Assembly: GCF_029351045.1 (NCBI RefSeq)
Contig: NZ_JARKIN010000001.1
Location: 4,762,501 to 4,826,500, forward strand
Origin: Streptomyces sp. WMMB303
GTDB lineage: Bacteria; Actinomycetota; Actinomycetes; Streptomycetales; Streptomycetaceae
Reading direction: 5' to 3'
Length of the DNA stretch: 64,000 bases
Below, piece by piece: positions 43,911 through 52,861 of this stretch (positions within the stretch are counted from its first letter, which is position 1; the number at the start of each line of letters is the position of its first letter). Under the pieces are notes generated by a model that worked only from the letters and a program-made list of their open reading frames with translations, made no database searches and was not told the DNA's origin. The translations under genes and the position numbers were made by a program.

Positions 43911-44320
43911 ACGCAGAGCACGACGAAGCAGACGTGGCACCTACCGGCGGCCCGGGCGGGGCCGGCAGCGGCCAGGAGGCTGTCCGCACGGTCGCGGAAC
44001 TCCAACGACGACTCGCCCGGTTCGCCGAGGCGCGGGACTGGGGGCAGTACCACACCCCCAAGAACCTGGCGGCGGCACTGAGCGTGGAGGCGGCCGAACT
44101 GGTCGAGATCTTCCAGTGGTTGACTCCGGAGCAGTCGGCGCGGGTGATGGCGGATACCGAGGGTGCCGCGCGGGTCGAGGACGAGGTCGCGGATGTCCTC
44201 GCGTATCTGCTGCAGTTCTGCCACGTGGTGGGGGTCGACCCCCTCGCGGCACTGGAAGCGAAGATCGAGAGGAACGAAACGCGTTTCCCGGAGCCCGGAA
44301 CCGGTCACTCTATGGAGTGA
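43907..44320 (+). CDS. MazG-like nucleotide pyrophosphohydrolase
   Basis: 137 residues; GTG at 43907 overlaps the ATPase stop (GTGA). The all-alpha NTP-PPase fold shows its metal motif as VEAAELVEIFQWL and VEDEVADVLAYLLQF, with EXXE and EXXD acidic pairs. This RS21-C6/dCTPase type hydrolyses (d)NTPs or modified nucleotides to the monophosphates. Coupling to an SMC-like ATPase suggests a joint role in nucleotide sanitation or DNA damage response. Confidence 0.88.
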   Translation: MNAEHDEADVAPTGGPGGAGSGQEAVRTVAELQRRLARFAEARDWGQYHTPKNLAAALSVEAAELVEIFQWLTPEQSARVMADTEGAARVEDEVADVLAYLLQFCHVVGVDPLAALEAKIERNETRFPEPGTGHSME

Positions 44321-44423
44321 AGAACTTCGTCACACGAGCCTTTTATCCAGAGAATTCCGAAACCTCTCGGCGGAGCTGACCCATTTCAGTCACGCTGGGT
44401 GACGACCAGTGAGGGGTAGGCAG

Positions 44424-44879
44424 ATGGACGCAGGCCGGCTCATCGCCGCCACACGCCAGGCCCTCGCGCTCAGCGCGGATGTGTCCGACACTCTCGCCGA
44501 GGCATGGCAGGCGCAGGCGCTCGCGGCGGCGGTCGGCAGCCATCTCGCGGTCAGCGGCCCCCCGGCGGTCCGGTCCGAGGCGCTGGGACTGAGCGAGGTG
44601 GGCGGCAGGGCCAACAGCTCCAGGAACCAGGCCATGCGGGCCGGAGCGGTGCGCGCCGCCCAGCTCTCGGAGATCGACGACCCCCGGCGCACACTGGACG
44701 ACCTGGGTGCACTCCTGGCCGAGGCGGGGGTCGCCCTGGTCGGCGTCGCGGTCACGGCGGAGGAGGAGGCGCTGTACTGGCAGTGCATGGAAGCCATCGA
44801 CGCGGCCGACGAGTCGGGCGACCGGATCGCCGCGATCCTCCGCACCCTGGCCATGCGGGAACGCGGCAGCCTGGCCTGA
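44424..44879 (+). CDS. DUF6099-type conserved Streptomyces protein
   Basis: 151 residues from ATG 44424, after GAGGGG. Mostly helical, Ala/Glu-rich, starting DAGRLIAATRQALALSADV and ending RIAAILRTLAMRERGSLA. I recognise it as a conserved streptomycete family (DUF6099) with no known role and no catalytic motif. The 103 bases before it are noticeably less GC-rich than the surroundings and probably hold its own promoter. It is convergent with the copper-chaperone-like gene 21 bases away. Confidence 0.75.
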   Translation: MDAGRLIAATRQALALSADVSDTLAEAWQAQALAAAVGSHLAVSGPPAVRSEALGLSEVGGRANSSRNQAMRAGAVRAAQLSEIDDPRRTLDDLGALLAEAGVALVGVAVTAEEEALYWQCMEAIDAADESGDRIAAILRTLAMRERGSLA

Positions 44880-44900
44880 CCGCACGGCGACCGCGCGGCA

Positions 44901-45134
44901 CTACTCCCCGCAGCCGGTGACGAGTTCGTAGCCCGCCTCGTCCACCGCCTCGCGGACGGCCGCGAGACCGGGAAGTGCGCCGCCGAGGAGGGTGACGGTG
45001 TCGTGCTCGACGTCGACCACCACCTCGGTCACCCCCGGGAGCCGGCCCAGCTCCGCGGTGACGGTATCGGCGCAGTGGCCGCAGGCCATGCCCAGCACCG
45101 TGTAGCTGCGGCCGCGGTCACCCGGCGCGGTCAT
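44901..45134 (-). CDS. heavy-metal-associated domain protein, CopZ-like copper chaperone
   Basis: 77 residues from ATG 45134. One HMA ferredoxin-like domain with the metal loop GMACGHCADTV (Cys pair C-x-x-C) and the second half VTEVVVDVEHDTVTLLGG. It would bind Cu(I) and deliver it to a P-type ATPase. No copA lies next to it here, so the partner is elsewhere. Confidence 0.9.
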   Translation of the reverse strand: MTAPGDRGRSYTVLGMACGHCADTVTAELGRLPGVTEVVVDVEHDTVTLLGGALPGLAAVREAVDEAGYELVTGCGE

Positions 45135-45245
45135 GCGGCGGGCTCCGGGGCGTCCGGGAGATGCCGCGTTCCCTCCGGGACGTGGCGGGCGGCCCGGGCC
45201 GGTGCCCGCGCCCCGGACCGCCGTGCGACCAGGCAGTATGGGGGC

Positions 45246-46169
45246 ATGCGACTGCGAATCTTCACCGAGCCCCAGCAGGGGGCCGACTACGACACACTGC
45301 TGAAGGTCGCGAAGGCCACCGAAGACCTCGGCTTCGACGCGTTCTACCGCTCCGACCACTATCTGGCCATGGGCGACTCCGATGGACTCCCCGGGCCCAC
45401 CGACGCCTGGATCACCCTGGCCGGGCTCGCCCGGGAGACCAGCCGCATCCGGCTGGGCACGCTCATGACCGCCGGGACCTTCCGGCTGCCGGGTCCGCTG
45501 GCGATCCAGGTGGCCCAGGTGGACGCCATGTCCGGCGGCCGCGTCGACTTCGGCCTGGGCGCGGGGTGGTTCGAGGCGGAGCACACGGCCTACGGCATCC
45601 CCTTCCCCAAGGAGAAGTTCGGCCGGCTGGAGGAGCAGCTCGCGATCATCACCGGGCTGTGGGAGACCCCGGCGGGTGAGACGTTCAGCCACCAGGGCAC
45701 CTACTACCAGCTCACCGACTCCCCCGCGCTGCCCAAGCCGCGCCAGGAGCACATCCCGGTCCTGGTGGGCGGCTTCGGGGCCACCCGCACGCCGCGGCTG
45801 GCGGCGCGCTACGCGGACGAGTTCAACGTGCCCTTCGGCTCCCTCGCGGACACCGAGCGGCAGTTCGACCGGGTGCGGGCCGCCGCCCGGGAGCGCGGCC
45901 GCGACGCCGCTGAGCTGGTGTACTCCAACGCACTGGTGGCCTGCGTGGGCCGGGACGACGCGGAGGTGGCCCGCCGCGCGGCGGCGATCGGCCGCGAGGT
46001 GTCCGAGCTGAAGGAGAACGGACTGGCGGGCACACCGGAGGAGGTCGTGGACCGGATCGGCCGGTTCGGCGAGCTGGGCAGCTCCCGCGTCTACCTCCAG
46101 ATCCTCGACCTGGGCGACCTGGACCACCTGGCACTGATCGCGGACCAGGTGCAGGCCAAGCTGTCGTGA
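45246..46169 (+). CDS. LLM-class F420-dependent oxidoreductase
   Basis: Luciferase-like (beta/alpha)8 protein of 307 residues, ATG 45246. CAGTAT (45234-45239) ends six bases before the ATG, a leaderless promoter. Typical blocks are EDLGFDAFYRSDHYLAMG, TSRIRLGTLMTAGTFRLPGPLAIQVAQVD, GGRVDFGLGAGWFEAEHTAYG and PVLVGGFGATRTPRLAARYADEFN. Proteins like this use coenzyme F420 (or FMN) on unknown substrates. It overlaps the homocysteine methyltransferase gene by four bases. Confidence 0.87.
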   Translation: MRLRIFTEPQQGADYDTLLKVAKATEDLGFDAFYRSDHYLAMGDSDGLPGPTDAWITLAGLARETSRIRLGTLMTAGTFRLPGPLAIQVAQVDAMSGGRVDFGLGAGWFEAEHTAYGIPFPKEKFGRLEEQLAIITGLWETPAGETFSHQGTYYQLTDSPALPKPRQEHIPVLVGGFGATRTPRLAARYADEFNVPFGSLADTERQFDRVRAAARERGRDAAELVYSNALVACVGRDDAEVARRAAAIGREVSELKENGLAGTPEEVVDRIGRFGELGSSRVYLQILDLGDLDHLALIADQVQAKLS

Positions 46170-47086
46170 CCCCGCATCCCGCGTCCCCACTCGCCCGGGC
46201 GCTCGACCGAGGCGCCGTACTGTTGGACGGCGGTCTCGCCGACCAGTTGGCGGGGCAGGGCAACGACCTCGGAGACGAGCTGTGGTCGGCCCGCCTGCTG
46301 GCCGAGGCGCCCGGGGAGGTCGAGGCCGCACACGCGGCGTACGTCCGGGCGGGGGCGCGGGTACTGATCACCGCCGGCTACCAGGCGTCGTTCGAGGGCT
46401 TCGCGCGCCGGGGGTGGGATGCGGCGCAGGCCGCGGCGCTGTTCCGGCGCAGTGTGGAGCTGGCGCGGGCGGCGGCGCGGGACGCGACGGAGGAGCAGGT
46501 GTGGGTCGCGGCGTCGGTCGGCCCCTACGGGGCGGTGCTCGCGGACGGCAGCGAGTACCGGGGCCGGTACGGGCTGAGCGTCGCGGAGCTGGCCGACTTC
46601 CACCGGCCGCGGATCCAAGCCGTGGCGGCGGCCGACCCGGACGTCCTCGCGCTGGAGACGGTGCCCGACGCGGTGGAGGCCGAGGCGCTGCTGCGGGCCG
46701 CGGCGGACTGCGGGCTGCCGGTGTGGCTGAGCTGCACGGTGGCGGGCGGGCGCACCCGTGCGGGGCAGCCGCTGGCGGAGGCTTTCGGGCCCGCCGCGGG
46801 CAATCCGCAGGTGCTCGCGGTCGGTGTGAACTGCTGCGCGTCCGAGGAGGTGGACGGGGCGCTGGAGGCGGCGGCGCGGGCGTGTCCGGGGGTGCCGCTG
46901 GTCGCCTATCCGAACAGCGGCGAGGGCTGGGACGCGGCACGGGCCCGGTGGACGGGGTCGCCGTCGTTCGCGGCTGGGCGGGTTCCGGGGTGGGTGGCGC
47001 GCGGGGCCCGGCTGGTCGGCGGCTGCTGCCGGGTGGGGCCGCGGGACATCGCCGCGGTGGGGCGGCTCCTGCGGCAGGACGGCTGA
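46166..47086 (+). CDS. mmuM: homocysteine S-methyltransferase
   Basis: 306 residues; GTG 46166 overlaps the upstream stop. Transfers a methyl group, usually from S-methylmethionine, to homocysteine to make methionine. The zinc ligands are visible: Cys in VGVNCCASEEV and the pair in LVGGCCRVGP. The start LLDGGLADQLAGQGNDLGDELWSARLL matches MmuM. Co-translation with an F420-type oxidoreductase is unexplained. Confidence 0.9.
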   Translation: MTPHPASPLARALDRGAVLLDGGLADQLAGQGNDLGDELWSARLLAEAPGEVEAAHAAYVRAGARVLITAGYQASFEGFARRGWDAAQAAALFRRSVELARAAARDATEEQVWVAASVGPYGAVLADGSEYRGRYGLSVAELADFHRPRIQAVAAADPDVLALETVPDAVEAEALLRAAADCGLPVWLSCTVAGGRTRAGQPLAEAFGPAAGNPQVLAVGVNCCASEEVDGALEAAARACPGVPLVAYPNSGEGWDAARARWTGSPSFAAGRVPGWVARGARLVGGCCRVGPRDIAAVGRLLRQDG

Positions 47087-47161
47087 ATCGGGCGGGGCGC
47101 GTGCGGCGGCGGGGCCTGTCGACTCCTCGCGGTGCGCGGGGCGCTCCGTCAGGATGAGCGC

Positions 47162-48409
47162 ATGGGATTCCATGTCGACTCCGAGACCGGGCGGCTGCGC
47201 CGCGTCATCGTGCACCGGCCGGGGCTCGAACTGAAGCGGCTCACCCCCACCAACAAGGACGACCTCCTCTTCGACGACGTGCTGTGGGTGCGCCGGGCGC
47301 TGGAGGAGCACGACGCGTTCGCCGGTACGCTGCGCGAACTCGGCGTCGAGGTGCACCTGTTCGGGGATCTGCTGGCGGAGGCGCTCGACGTCCCCGCCGC
47401 CCGCGCGCTGGTCCTGGACCGGGTCTTCGACGAGAAGGAGTACGGGCTGCTGGCCACCGGCCATCTGCGGGACTCCTTCGACCGGCTGCCGACGGCCGAG
47501 CTGGCCGAGGCGTTGATCGGGGGCATGACCAAGCGGGAGTATCTGGAGCGCTGCGCCGAACCGGCGTCGGTGCGCTTCCACGTGATGGACGAGGACGACT
47601 TCCTGCTGGCCCCGCTGCCCAACCACATTTTCACCCGGGACACCTCGGCGTGGGTCTACGACGGGGTGTGCATCAACGCGATGCGCTGGCCGGCGCGGCA
47701 GCGCGAGACCGTCCACTTCGAGGCCGTCTACCGGCACCATCCGCTGTTCGCGGCCGCCGCGGACGGCGGTTCCGGCGGCGGTTTCCACACCTGGGCGGGT
47801 GGCCAGTCGGCGTACCCGGCCACCATCGAGGGCGGCGACGTGCTGGTCCTGGGCAACGGCGCGGTGCTGGTCGGGATGAGTGAGCGGACCACTCCGCAGG
47901 CCGTGGAGACGCTGGCACACGGACTGTTCGCGCAGGGCTCGGCCCGGTCGATCGTCGCACTGGACATGCCCAAGCGCCGGGCCTTCATGCACCTGGACAC
48001 GGTGCTGACGATGGTCGACGGGGAGACCTTCACCCAGTACGAGGGGCTGGGCATGCTGCGCTCGTACACGATCGAGCCGGGGTCCGGGGACCAGGAGCTG
48101 AAGGTCTCCGACCACTCCCCGGAGCACATGCACCGGGCCGTCGCGGCGGCGCTGGGGCTGGACCGGATCCGGGTGCTGACCGCGTCGCAGGACGTGCACT
48201 CCGCCGAGCGGGAGCAGTGGGACGACGGCTGCAACGTGCTGGCCGTCGAGCCGGGTGTCGTAGTGGCCTATGACCGGAACGTGACGACCAATACGCACCT
48301 GCGGCGGCAGGGGGTCGAGGTGGTGGAGATCCCCGGGGGCGAGCTGGGGCGGGGGCGCGGCGGGCCGCGCTGTATGAGCTGCCCGGTGGAGCGGGACCCG
48401 GTCGTATAG
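47162..48409 (+). CDS. arcA: arginine deiminase
   Basis: 415 residues from ATG 47162. Hydrolyses L-arginine to citrulline and ammonia. The active-site set is complete: Asp in IFTRDTSAWV, Glu in TIEGGDVLVLG, His in FMHLDTVLTMVD and the catalytic Cys in GRGGPRCMSCP near the C-terminus. Length and order match the ArcA family. It is followed after 60 bases by ornithine carbamoyltransferase and then by a permease, the beginning of the arginine deiminase pathway. Confidence 0.96.
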   Translation: MGFHVDSETGRLRRVIVHRPGLELKRLTPTNKDDLLFDDVLWVRRALEEHDAFAGTLRELGVEVHLFGDLLAEALDVPAARALVLDRVFDEKEYGLLATGHLRDSFDRLPTAELAEALIGGMTKREYLERCAEPASVRFHVMDEDDFLLAPLPNHIFTRDTSAWVYDGVCINAMRWPARQRETVHFEAVYRHHPLFAAAADGGSGGGFHTWAGGQSAYPATIEGGDVLVLGNGAVLVGMSERTTPQAVETLAHGLFAQGSARSIVALDMPKRRAFMHLDTVLTMVDGETFTQYEGLGMLRSYTIEPGSGDQELKVSDHSPEHMHRAVAAALGLDRIRVLTASQDVHSAEREQWDDGCNVLAVEPGVVVAYDRNVTTNTHLRRQGVEVVEIPGGELGRGRGGPRCMSCPVERDPVV

Positions 48410-48426
48410 GAATTCGGTGCGCCGTA

Positions 48427-48464
48427 TATAATTGCGGACAGCACTGCACGCGCGCACCTAGGAG
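48427..48464 (+). promoter_or_regulatory. promoter and ribosome site before the ornithine carbamoyltransferase gene
   Basis: A perfect TATAAT (48427-48432) sits in the 60-base gap after arcA and would start transcription near 48439; TTCGGT lies 11 bases upstream, too close to count as a -35. AGGAG (48460-48464) precedes ATG 48470. The AT-rich patch GTATATAATTGC could also be an ArgR half-site, but the match is weak. Confidence 0.5.
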
Positions 48465-48469
48465 CCCCC

Positions 48470-49480
48470 ATGGCAGCAGATCTCACCGGCCGCCACTTCC
48501 TCAAGGAGCTGGACTTCACGCCGGAGGAGTTCGGCGATCTGGTCTCCCTGGCCGCCGAGCTGAAGGCGGCGAAGCGGGAGGGTACCGAACAGCCGCGACT
48601 GCGGGGCCGGAACATCGCGCTGCTCTTCGAGAAGTCCTCCACGCGCACGCGCTGCGCCTTCGAGGTCGCCGCCGCCGACCAGGGGGCGCACACCACCTAT
48701 CTGGATCCGGCCGGCTCACACCTGGGCGTGAAGGAGTCCATAAAGGACACCGCGCGCGTGCTCGGGCGGATGTTCGACGGGATCCAGTACCGCGGCAGCG
48801 GGCAGACCAAGGTCGAGGAGCTGGCCGCGCACGCCGGGGTGCCGGTCTTCAACGGGCTCACCGACGCGTGGCACCCCACCCAGATGCTCGCCGACGTGCT
48901 CACCATGACCGAGCACGCACCCGGCGCGCCCGGCCGGCCGCCGGCGGAACTCGCGTACGCGTACCTGGGCGACGCGCGCAACAACATGGGCAACTCCTAC
49001 CTGGTCACCGGGGCACTGCTGGGGATGGACGTGCGGATCGTGGCCCCGCGCCCGCTGTGGCCCGAGGAGCCGGTGGTCGCCCAGGCCCGTGCGGTCGCCG
49101 AGCGCACCGGCGCGCGGATCACCCTGACCGAGGACGTGGCCGAGGGCGTCGCCGGCGCCGACTTCGTCACCACCGACGTCTGGGTCTCCATGGGCGAGCC
49201 GCAGCAGGTGTGGGCCGAGCGGATCGCACTCCTGAAGCCCTACGCGGTGACCATGGACGTCCTGCGGGCGACCGGGAACCCCGAGGTGCGCTTCCTGCAC
49301 TGCCTGCCGGCCTTCCACGACCTGGGCACGGCGGTGGCCCGGGAGATCCACGAGCAGCACGGGCTGACCTCGTTGGAGGTCACCGACGAGGTGTTCGAGT
49401 CGGCGTACTCGGTCGTCTTCGACCAGGCCGAGAACCGGCTGCACACGATCAAGGCGGTACTGGTGGCCACGCTGGGCTGA
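48470..49480 (+). CDS. arcB: ornithine carbamoyltransferase
   Basis: 336 residues. In the catabolic direction it splits citrulline into ornithine and carbamoyl phosphate. The carbamoyl-phosphate loop FEKSSTRTRCAFE (about 46-58), the DAWHPTQMLADVLT loop, and the ornithine-binding HCLPAFHD are intact. At 336 residues with that HCLPA loop it can serve either arginine synthesis (argF) or the deiminase pathway. The neighbouring arcA and permease favour the catabolic role, but no carbamate kinase gene is in the window. Confidence 0.93.
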   Translation: MAADLTGRHFLKELDFTPEEFGDLVSLAAELKAAKREGTEQPRLRGRNIALLFEKSSTRTRCAFEVAAADQGAHTTYLDPAGSHLGVKESIKDTARVLGRMFDGIQYRGSGQTKVEELAAHAGVPVFNGLTDAWHPTQMLADVLTMTEHAPGAPGRPPAELAYAYLGDARNNMGNSYLVTGALLGMDVRIVAPRPLWPEEPVVAQARAVAERTGARITLTEDVAEGVAGADFVTTDVWVSMGEPQQVWAERIALLKPYAVTMDVLRATGNPEVRFLHCLPAFHDLGTAVAREIHEQHGLTSLEVTDEVFESAYSVVFDQAENRLHTIKAVLVATLG

Positions 49481-49512
49481 GGCCGGCCGCTCACCCGTGC
49501 TCGGCGCGAGTT

Positions 49513-49536
49513 GTGCGGCTGTGCGGCTGTGCGGCT
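49513..49536. repeat. 8-bp tandem repeat before the APC permease
   Basis: GTGCGGCT is repeated three times without change and a fourth copy starts at 49537. Just after it lie the palindrome CGGATATCCG (49552-49561) and CATAGT/CATACG hexamers that could be -10 boxes. Copy number could alter promoter spacing for the permease gene 180 bases downstream. Confidence 0.7.
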
Positions 49537-49718
49537 GTGCGCATAGTCATACGGATATCCGCGGGATCATGCAGCCGAGGCACTTACGATGGAGGACACC
49601 TCGAAGGGTTCGGGCACCCGCCCGGACCCTTCCCTTGTGTCCCCGTGCCAGGCATCCCTGCGCACGTCCCGCCTGTGCACCCACCCCGTGCACACCCCCG
49701 CACCATCCTGGAAGTCCC

Positions 49719-51227
49719 ATGCCCCGCACCGGCCCGCGTCTGAAGTCCCCCGATCTGCTGGTCGCCGAATCCGGCGCCGACCTGGAGGGGCACGGCCTCA
49801 AGCGCACCCTCGGCCCGTTCCAGCTCGTGTGCTTCGGTGTGGGCGCGATCGTCGGCACCGGCATCTTCGTCGGCCTGTCCGACACCGTCGCCGAGGCCGG
49901 TCCCGCCGTCCTCGTCTCGTTCGTCCTGGCCGCGCTGACCTGCGTCTTCACCGCCTTCTCGTTCGCCGAGCTGGGCAGCGCCATCCCGGTCTCGGGCAGC
50001 TCCTACTCCTACGCCTACGCCGCACTCGGGGAACGTGCGGCGTTCCTGGTGGGCTGGTGCCTGCTGCTGGAGTACGGCGTCTCGGTCTCCGCCGTCGCGA
50101 TCGGCTGGGGGCAGTACCTCAACGAGTTGCTGGAGAACACCGTGGGTGTGCGCATCCCGGCCGCCCTCGCCGACGCCCCCGGGCACGGCGGCGTCGTCAA
50201 CGTACCGGCGGTGGTCGTGATGCTGCTCGCCGCCGTGCTGCTGGTGCGCGGCGTGCGGGAGAGCGCCCGGGCCACGGCCGCGATGGCGGTCATCAAGGTC
50301 GGCATCCTGGTGCTCTTCTGCGCCATCGCCTTCACCGCCTACGACGCCGGGAACCTCTCACCGTTCGCGCCCGAGGGCCTGGGCGGCATCGGAGCGGGCG
50401 CCTCGCTGGCCTTCTTCTCCTTCATCGGGTTCGACGCCATCTCCACGGCCGGTGAGGAGGTCAGGAACCCCCGCCGGAACATCCCGCTGGCGATCCTGGT
50501 GACCATCGGCTGCGTGGCGCTGCTCTACTGCCTGGTGTCGGTCGCGGCCATCGGCGCGATGCCCTGGGAGCAGGTGGGCGGCAAGCCCGCCGCGCTCTCG
50601 CTGATCGTCGACCACGCCACGGGCTCGGCCTTCGGCTCGACCGTGATCGCGCTGGGCGCGGTGGTGGCCATCGCCTCGGTGGTGCTGGCGGTGATGTACG
50701 GACAGACCCGGATCCTGCTGTCGATGTCCCGGGACGGGCTGGTGCCGCGGGTGTTCGCACGGGTCTCGCCCAGGACCTCGACCCCGGTCGCCAACACCTG
50801 GATCGTCGCCGTCGTCTTCGCCGTCCCCGCCGCCGTGGTGCCGCTGGACGTCGTGCTCGACATGACGGTGATCGGCACCCTGGCGATCATGGCGGTGGTG
50901 AACGTGTGCGTCCTGGCGCTGCGCCGCTCGCAGCCCGGGCTGCGGCGCAGCTTCCGGGTGCCGTTCTCCCCCTGGTCTCCGCTGCTGGGTGTGGCGCTGA
51001 GCCTGTATCTGATGTCCGGACTGCCGCTGATCACCTGGGTCCAGTTCGCGGTCTTCCTGGTGATCGGAGCGCTGGTCTACGCCCGCTACGGACGGCCACG
51101 CTCCCGGTTGTCCGGGGCCACCGGGGAACAGCCCCCCGGCGGGAAGTTCCCGGGCGGCGCCCCCACGGGCGGAGAGTCGCCGAACGGGGACCCGTCGGCC
51201 GCGTCCCGTTCCTCGGTCGGCGCCTGA
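49719..51227 (+). CDS. APC-superfamily amino acid permease, cationic amino acid type
   Basis: 502 residues from ATG 49719 after GGAAG. Twelve or more helices; helix 1 VCFGVGAIVGTGIFVGLSD and helix 6 AFFSFIGFDAISTAGEEVRNP are the CAT/YfnA pattern. The last 45 residues are a soluble Gly/Pro/Ser-rich tail. Following arcA and arcB, it probably imports arginine or exchanges it for ornithine. This is inferred from neighbours. Confidence 0.88.
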   Translation: MPRTGPRLKSPDLLVAESGADLEGHGLKRTLGPFQLVCFGVGAIVGTGIFVGLSDTVAEAGPAVLVSFVLAALTCVFTAFSFAELGSAIPVSGSSYSYAYAALGERAAFLVGWCLLLEYGVSVSAVAIGWGQYLNELLENTVGVRIPAALADAPGHGGVVNVPAVVVMLLAAVLLVRGVRESARATAAMAVIKVGILVLFCAIAFTAYDAGNLSPFAPEGLGGIGAGASLAFFSFIGFDAISTAGEEVRNPRRNIPLAILVTIGCVALLYCLVSVAAIGAMPWEQVGGKPAALSLIVDHATGSAFGSTVIALGAVVAIASVVLAVMYGQTRILLSMSRDGLVPRVFARVSPRTSTPVANTWIVAVVFAVPAAVVPLDVVLDMTVIGTLAIMAVVNVCVLALRRSQPGLRRSFRVPFSPWSPLLGVALSLYLMSGLPLITWVQFAVFLVIGALVYARYGRPRSRLSGATGEQPPGGKFPGGAPTGGESPNGDPSAASRSSVGA

Positions 51228-51435
51228 CGGCCGCAGACCCGGCCTCCGGCCGCCGGTTCGGCACCCGCACGGCGCCCCGACGCGGGTACGGTGCACCCGG
51301 CGGCCACCGCGCGCCCTCCGCCCCGCACCGGTGCGCGTCGGCGCGCACGGCGCCGCCGACCACCGGCGGTACGCCTCGCACCGGCCCGCGGACCGCGGGA
51401 GCGGGGGCAGGGCGAGTGACAGAGCGGAGAGTGCG

Positions 51436-51843
51436 ATGCGCGTGGGACTGCTGAGGGCTGTCGGAGCGGCGACGGCCGTGTACGGAGCTGCTGTCACGGC
51501 CTGGCCGGCGCTGCTGGCGAAGCCGTCCGGGCTGGTGGACCACGACGGCCGGACCGCCCCCGACACCCGGACCTCGCTGCGGCCGCTGGCCTGGCGGGAC
51601 GCGGTCAGCGGCCTCGCCCTGGTGCTGGCCCCGGAGGGCCCGGCGCTGCGGACGGCCGCCTGGCTGCGGATCGCGGCCGACCTGGGCGACGCGGTACTGC
51701 TCGGCACGACCCTCCCCCGCGCCACTCGCGCCAAGGCCGTGGCCGTCTCGGTGGGCTGGGGCGCGCTGTCGGTGGCCGCGCTGTGCGCGGGCCGGGAGGA
51801 CGAGGACATGGACGAGGACACGCAGGCAGCCGGGAGGGACTGA
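51436..51843 (+). CDS. small conserved membrane protein of unknown function
   Basis: 135 residues from ATG 51436, with GGAGAG upstream. Three to four hydrophobic stretches are seen (LLRAVGAATAVYGAAVTAWPALL, AVSGLALVLAPEGPALRTAAWLRIAADL, AVAVSVGWGALSVAALC) and an acidic tail EDEDMDEDTQ. The layout resembles the DUF4267 group. No function can be inferred. Confidence 0.7.
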   Translation: MRVGLLRAVGAATAVYGAAVTAWPALLAKPSGLVDHDGRTAPDTRTSLRPLAWRDAVSGLALVLAPEGPALRTAAWLRIAADLGDAVLLGTTLPRATRAKAVAVSVGWGALSVAALCAGREDEDMDEDTQAAGRD

Positions 51844-51982
51844 CCCTGCCCTCCCTCGAGCCCGGTGCCCGCCCGGAACCGCGGTGCCGACGCGGCCCCA
51901 CCGCCGCCTCCGGTGCCGGGGCCGCCCTCCGTGCGCATGCGCTCACCGGGCGCGGCCGCCCGGCCGGGGCTACGCTCGGATC

Positions 51983-52861
51983 ATGGAGGGTCGGGGTCGG
52001 CACCGTCACGCGCGGCCCGCGAGCGCGGACGATCTGCTCTCGCAGCTCGGACAGCTCACCGCCCGGGTCCGCGAGGAGGTCGAGGTCCAGCGCGCGCGGG
52101 TCGAGCTGGCCGAGGCCCTGCAACGCGGCATGCTGCCCTCCACGCTGCCCACCGCGCCGGGCCTGCGGGTCGCGGCCCGCTACGCCCCGGCCCGCAACGG
52201 CCTGGACATCGGAGGCGACTGGTACGACGGCTTCCTGCTGTCCGACGGCACCCTCAGCTTCTCGGTGGGCGACGTCCAGGGGCACGACGTGGAGGCCGCC
52301 GCCTACATGGGCCAGGTGCGCATCGCGCTGCGGGCCGTGGCCGCCATGGGGTCGACGGATCCCGGCGAGATCCTGCACACCGCCAACGAACTGCTCGCCG
52401 CGATCGACAACCCGCTCTTCGCCACCTGCGTCTTCCTGCGCTTCGACCCGCGCACCTGGAGCGTGCACACCGCGCGCGCCGGACACACGGGCGCGGTATG
52501 GGCGCGGGCCGACGGGGTGTCCGGCATCATCGACCACACCCCGGAGGAGATCGGCCTGCCGCTGGCCGTGCTGGAGGGCCAGACCTACACCGTCACCGAG
52601 TACCGCTTCACCCAGCCGGGTGCATTGGCGCTGCTGACCGACGGTGTCGTGGAGGGGCCGCGCTTCCCGTTGGAGCAGGGCCTCGACCAGGTGGCGCGAG
52701 TGCTGCGGGACGGCGTGCGCGAGGACCCCGAAGTGCTCGCCGACCGGGTGATGGAGGTGGCGGAGCAGACCGGGCACACCGACGACGCGGCCGTACTGGT
52801 GCTCAGCTATGACGGGCCTGAGGCGTGTCAGACGGACCGTGCGGCGCCGGGCGTTGTCTGA
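51983..52861 (+). CDS. PP2C/SpoIIE-type serine phosphatase
   Basis: 292 residues from ATG 51983. TACGCT ends six bases before the ATG, a leaderless promoter. A short coiled-coil (TARVREEVEVQRARVELAEALQ) leads into the PP2C-SpoIIE domain with metal ligands in LDIGGDWYDGF, SVGDVQGHDVEAA, LLTDGVVE and TGHTDDAAVLVL. Such phosphatases dephosphorylate anti-sigma-factor antagonists. It has no sensor domain of its own. The MASE1 membrane gene starts inside its stop codon (TGATG), so the two may form one split sensor-phosphatase. Confidence 0.9.
   Translation: MEGRGRHRHARPASADDLLSQLGQLTARVREEVEVQRARVELAEALQRGMLPSTLPTAPGLRVAARYAPARNGLDIGGDWYDGFLLSDGTLSFSVGDVQGHDVEAAAYMGQVRIALRAVAAMGSTDPGEILHTANELLAAIDNPLFATCVFLRFDPRTWSVHTARAGHTGAVWARADGVSGIIDHTPEEIGLPLAVLEGQTYTVTEYRFTQPGALALLTDGVVEGPRFPLEQGLDQVARVLRDGVREDPEVLADRVMEVAEQTGHTDDAAVLVLSYDGPEACQTDRAAPGVV

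Noticed and set aside
48410..48469. ArgR box before the ornithine carbamoyltransferase gene
   Set aside because: The AT-rich patch fits a -10 box better; similarity to the ARG-box consensus is too weak to call.
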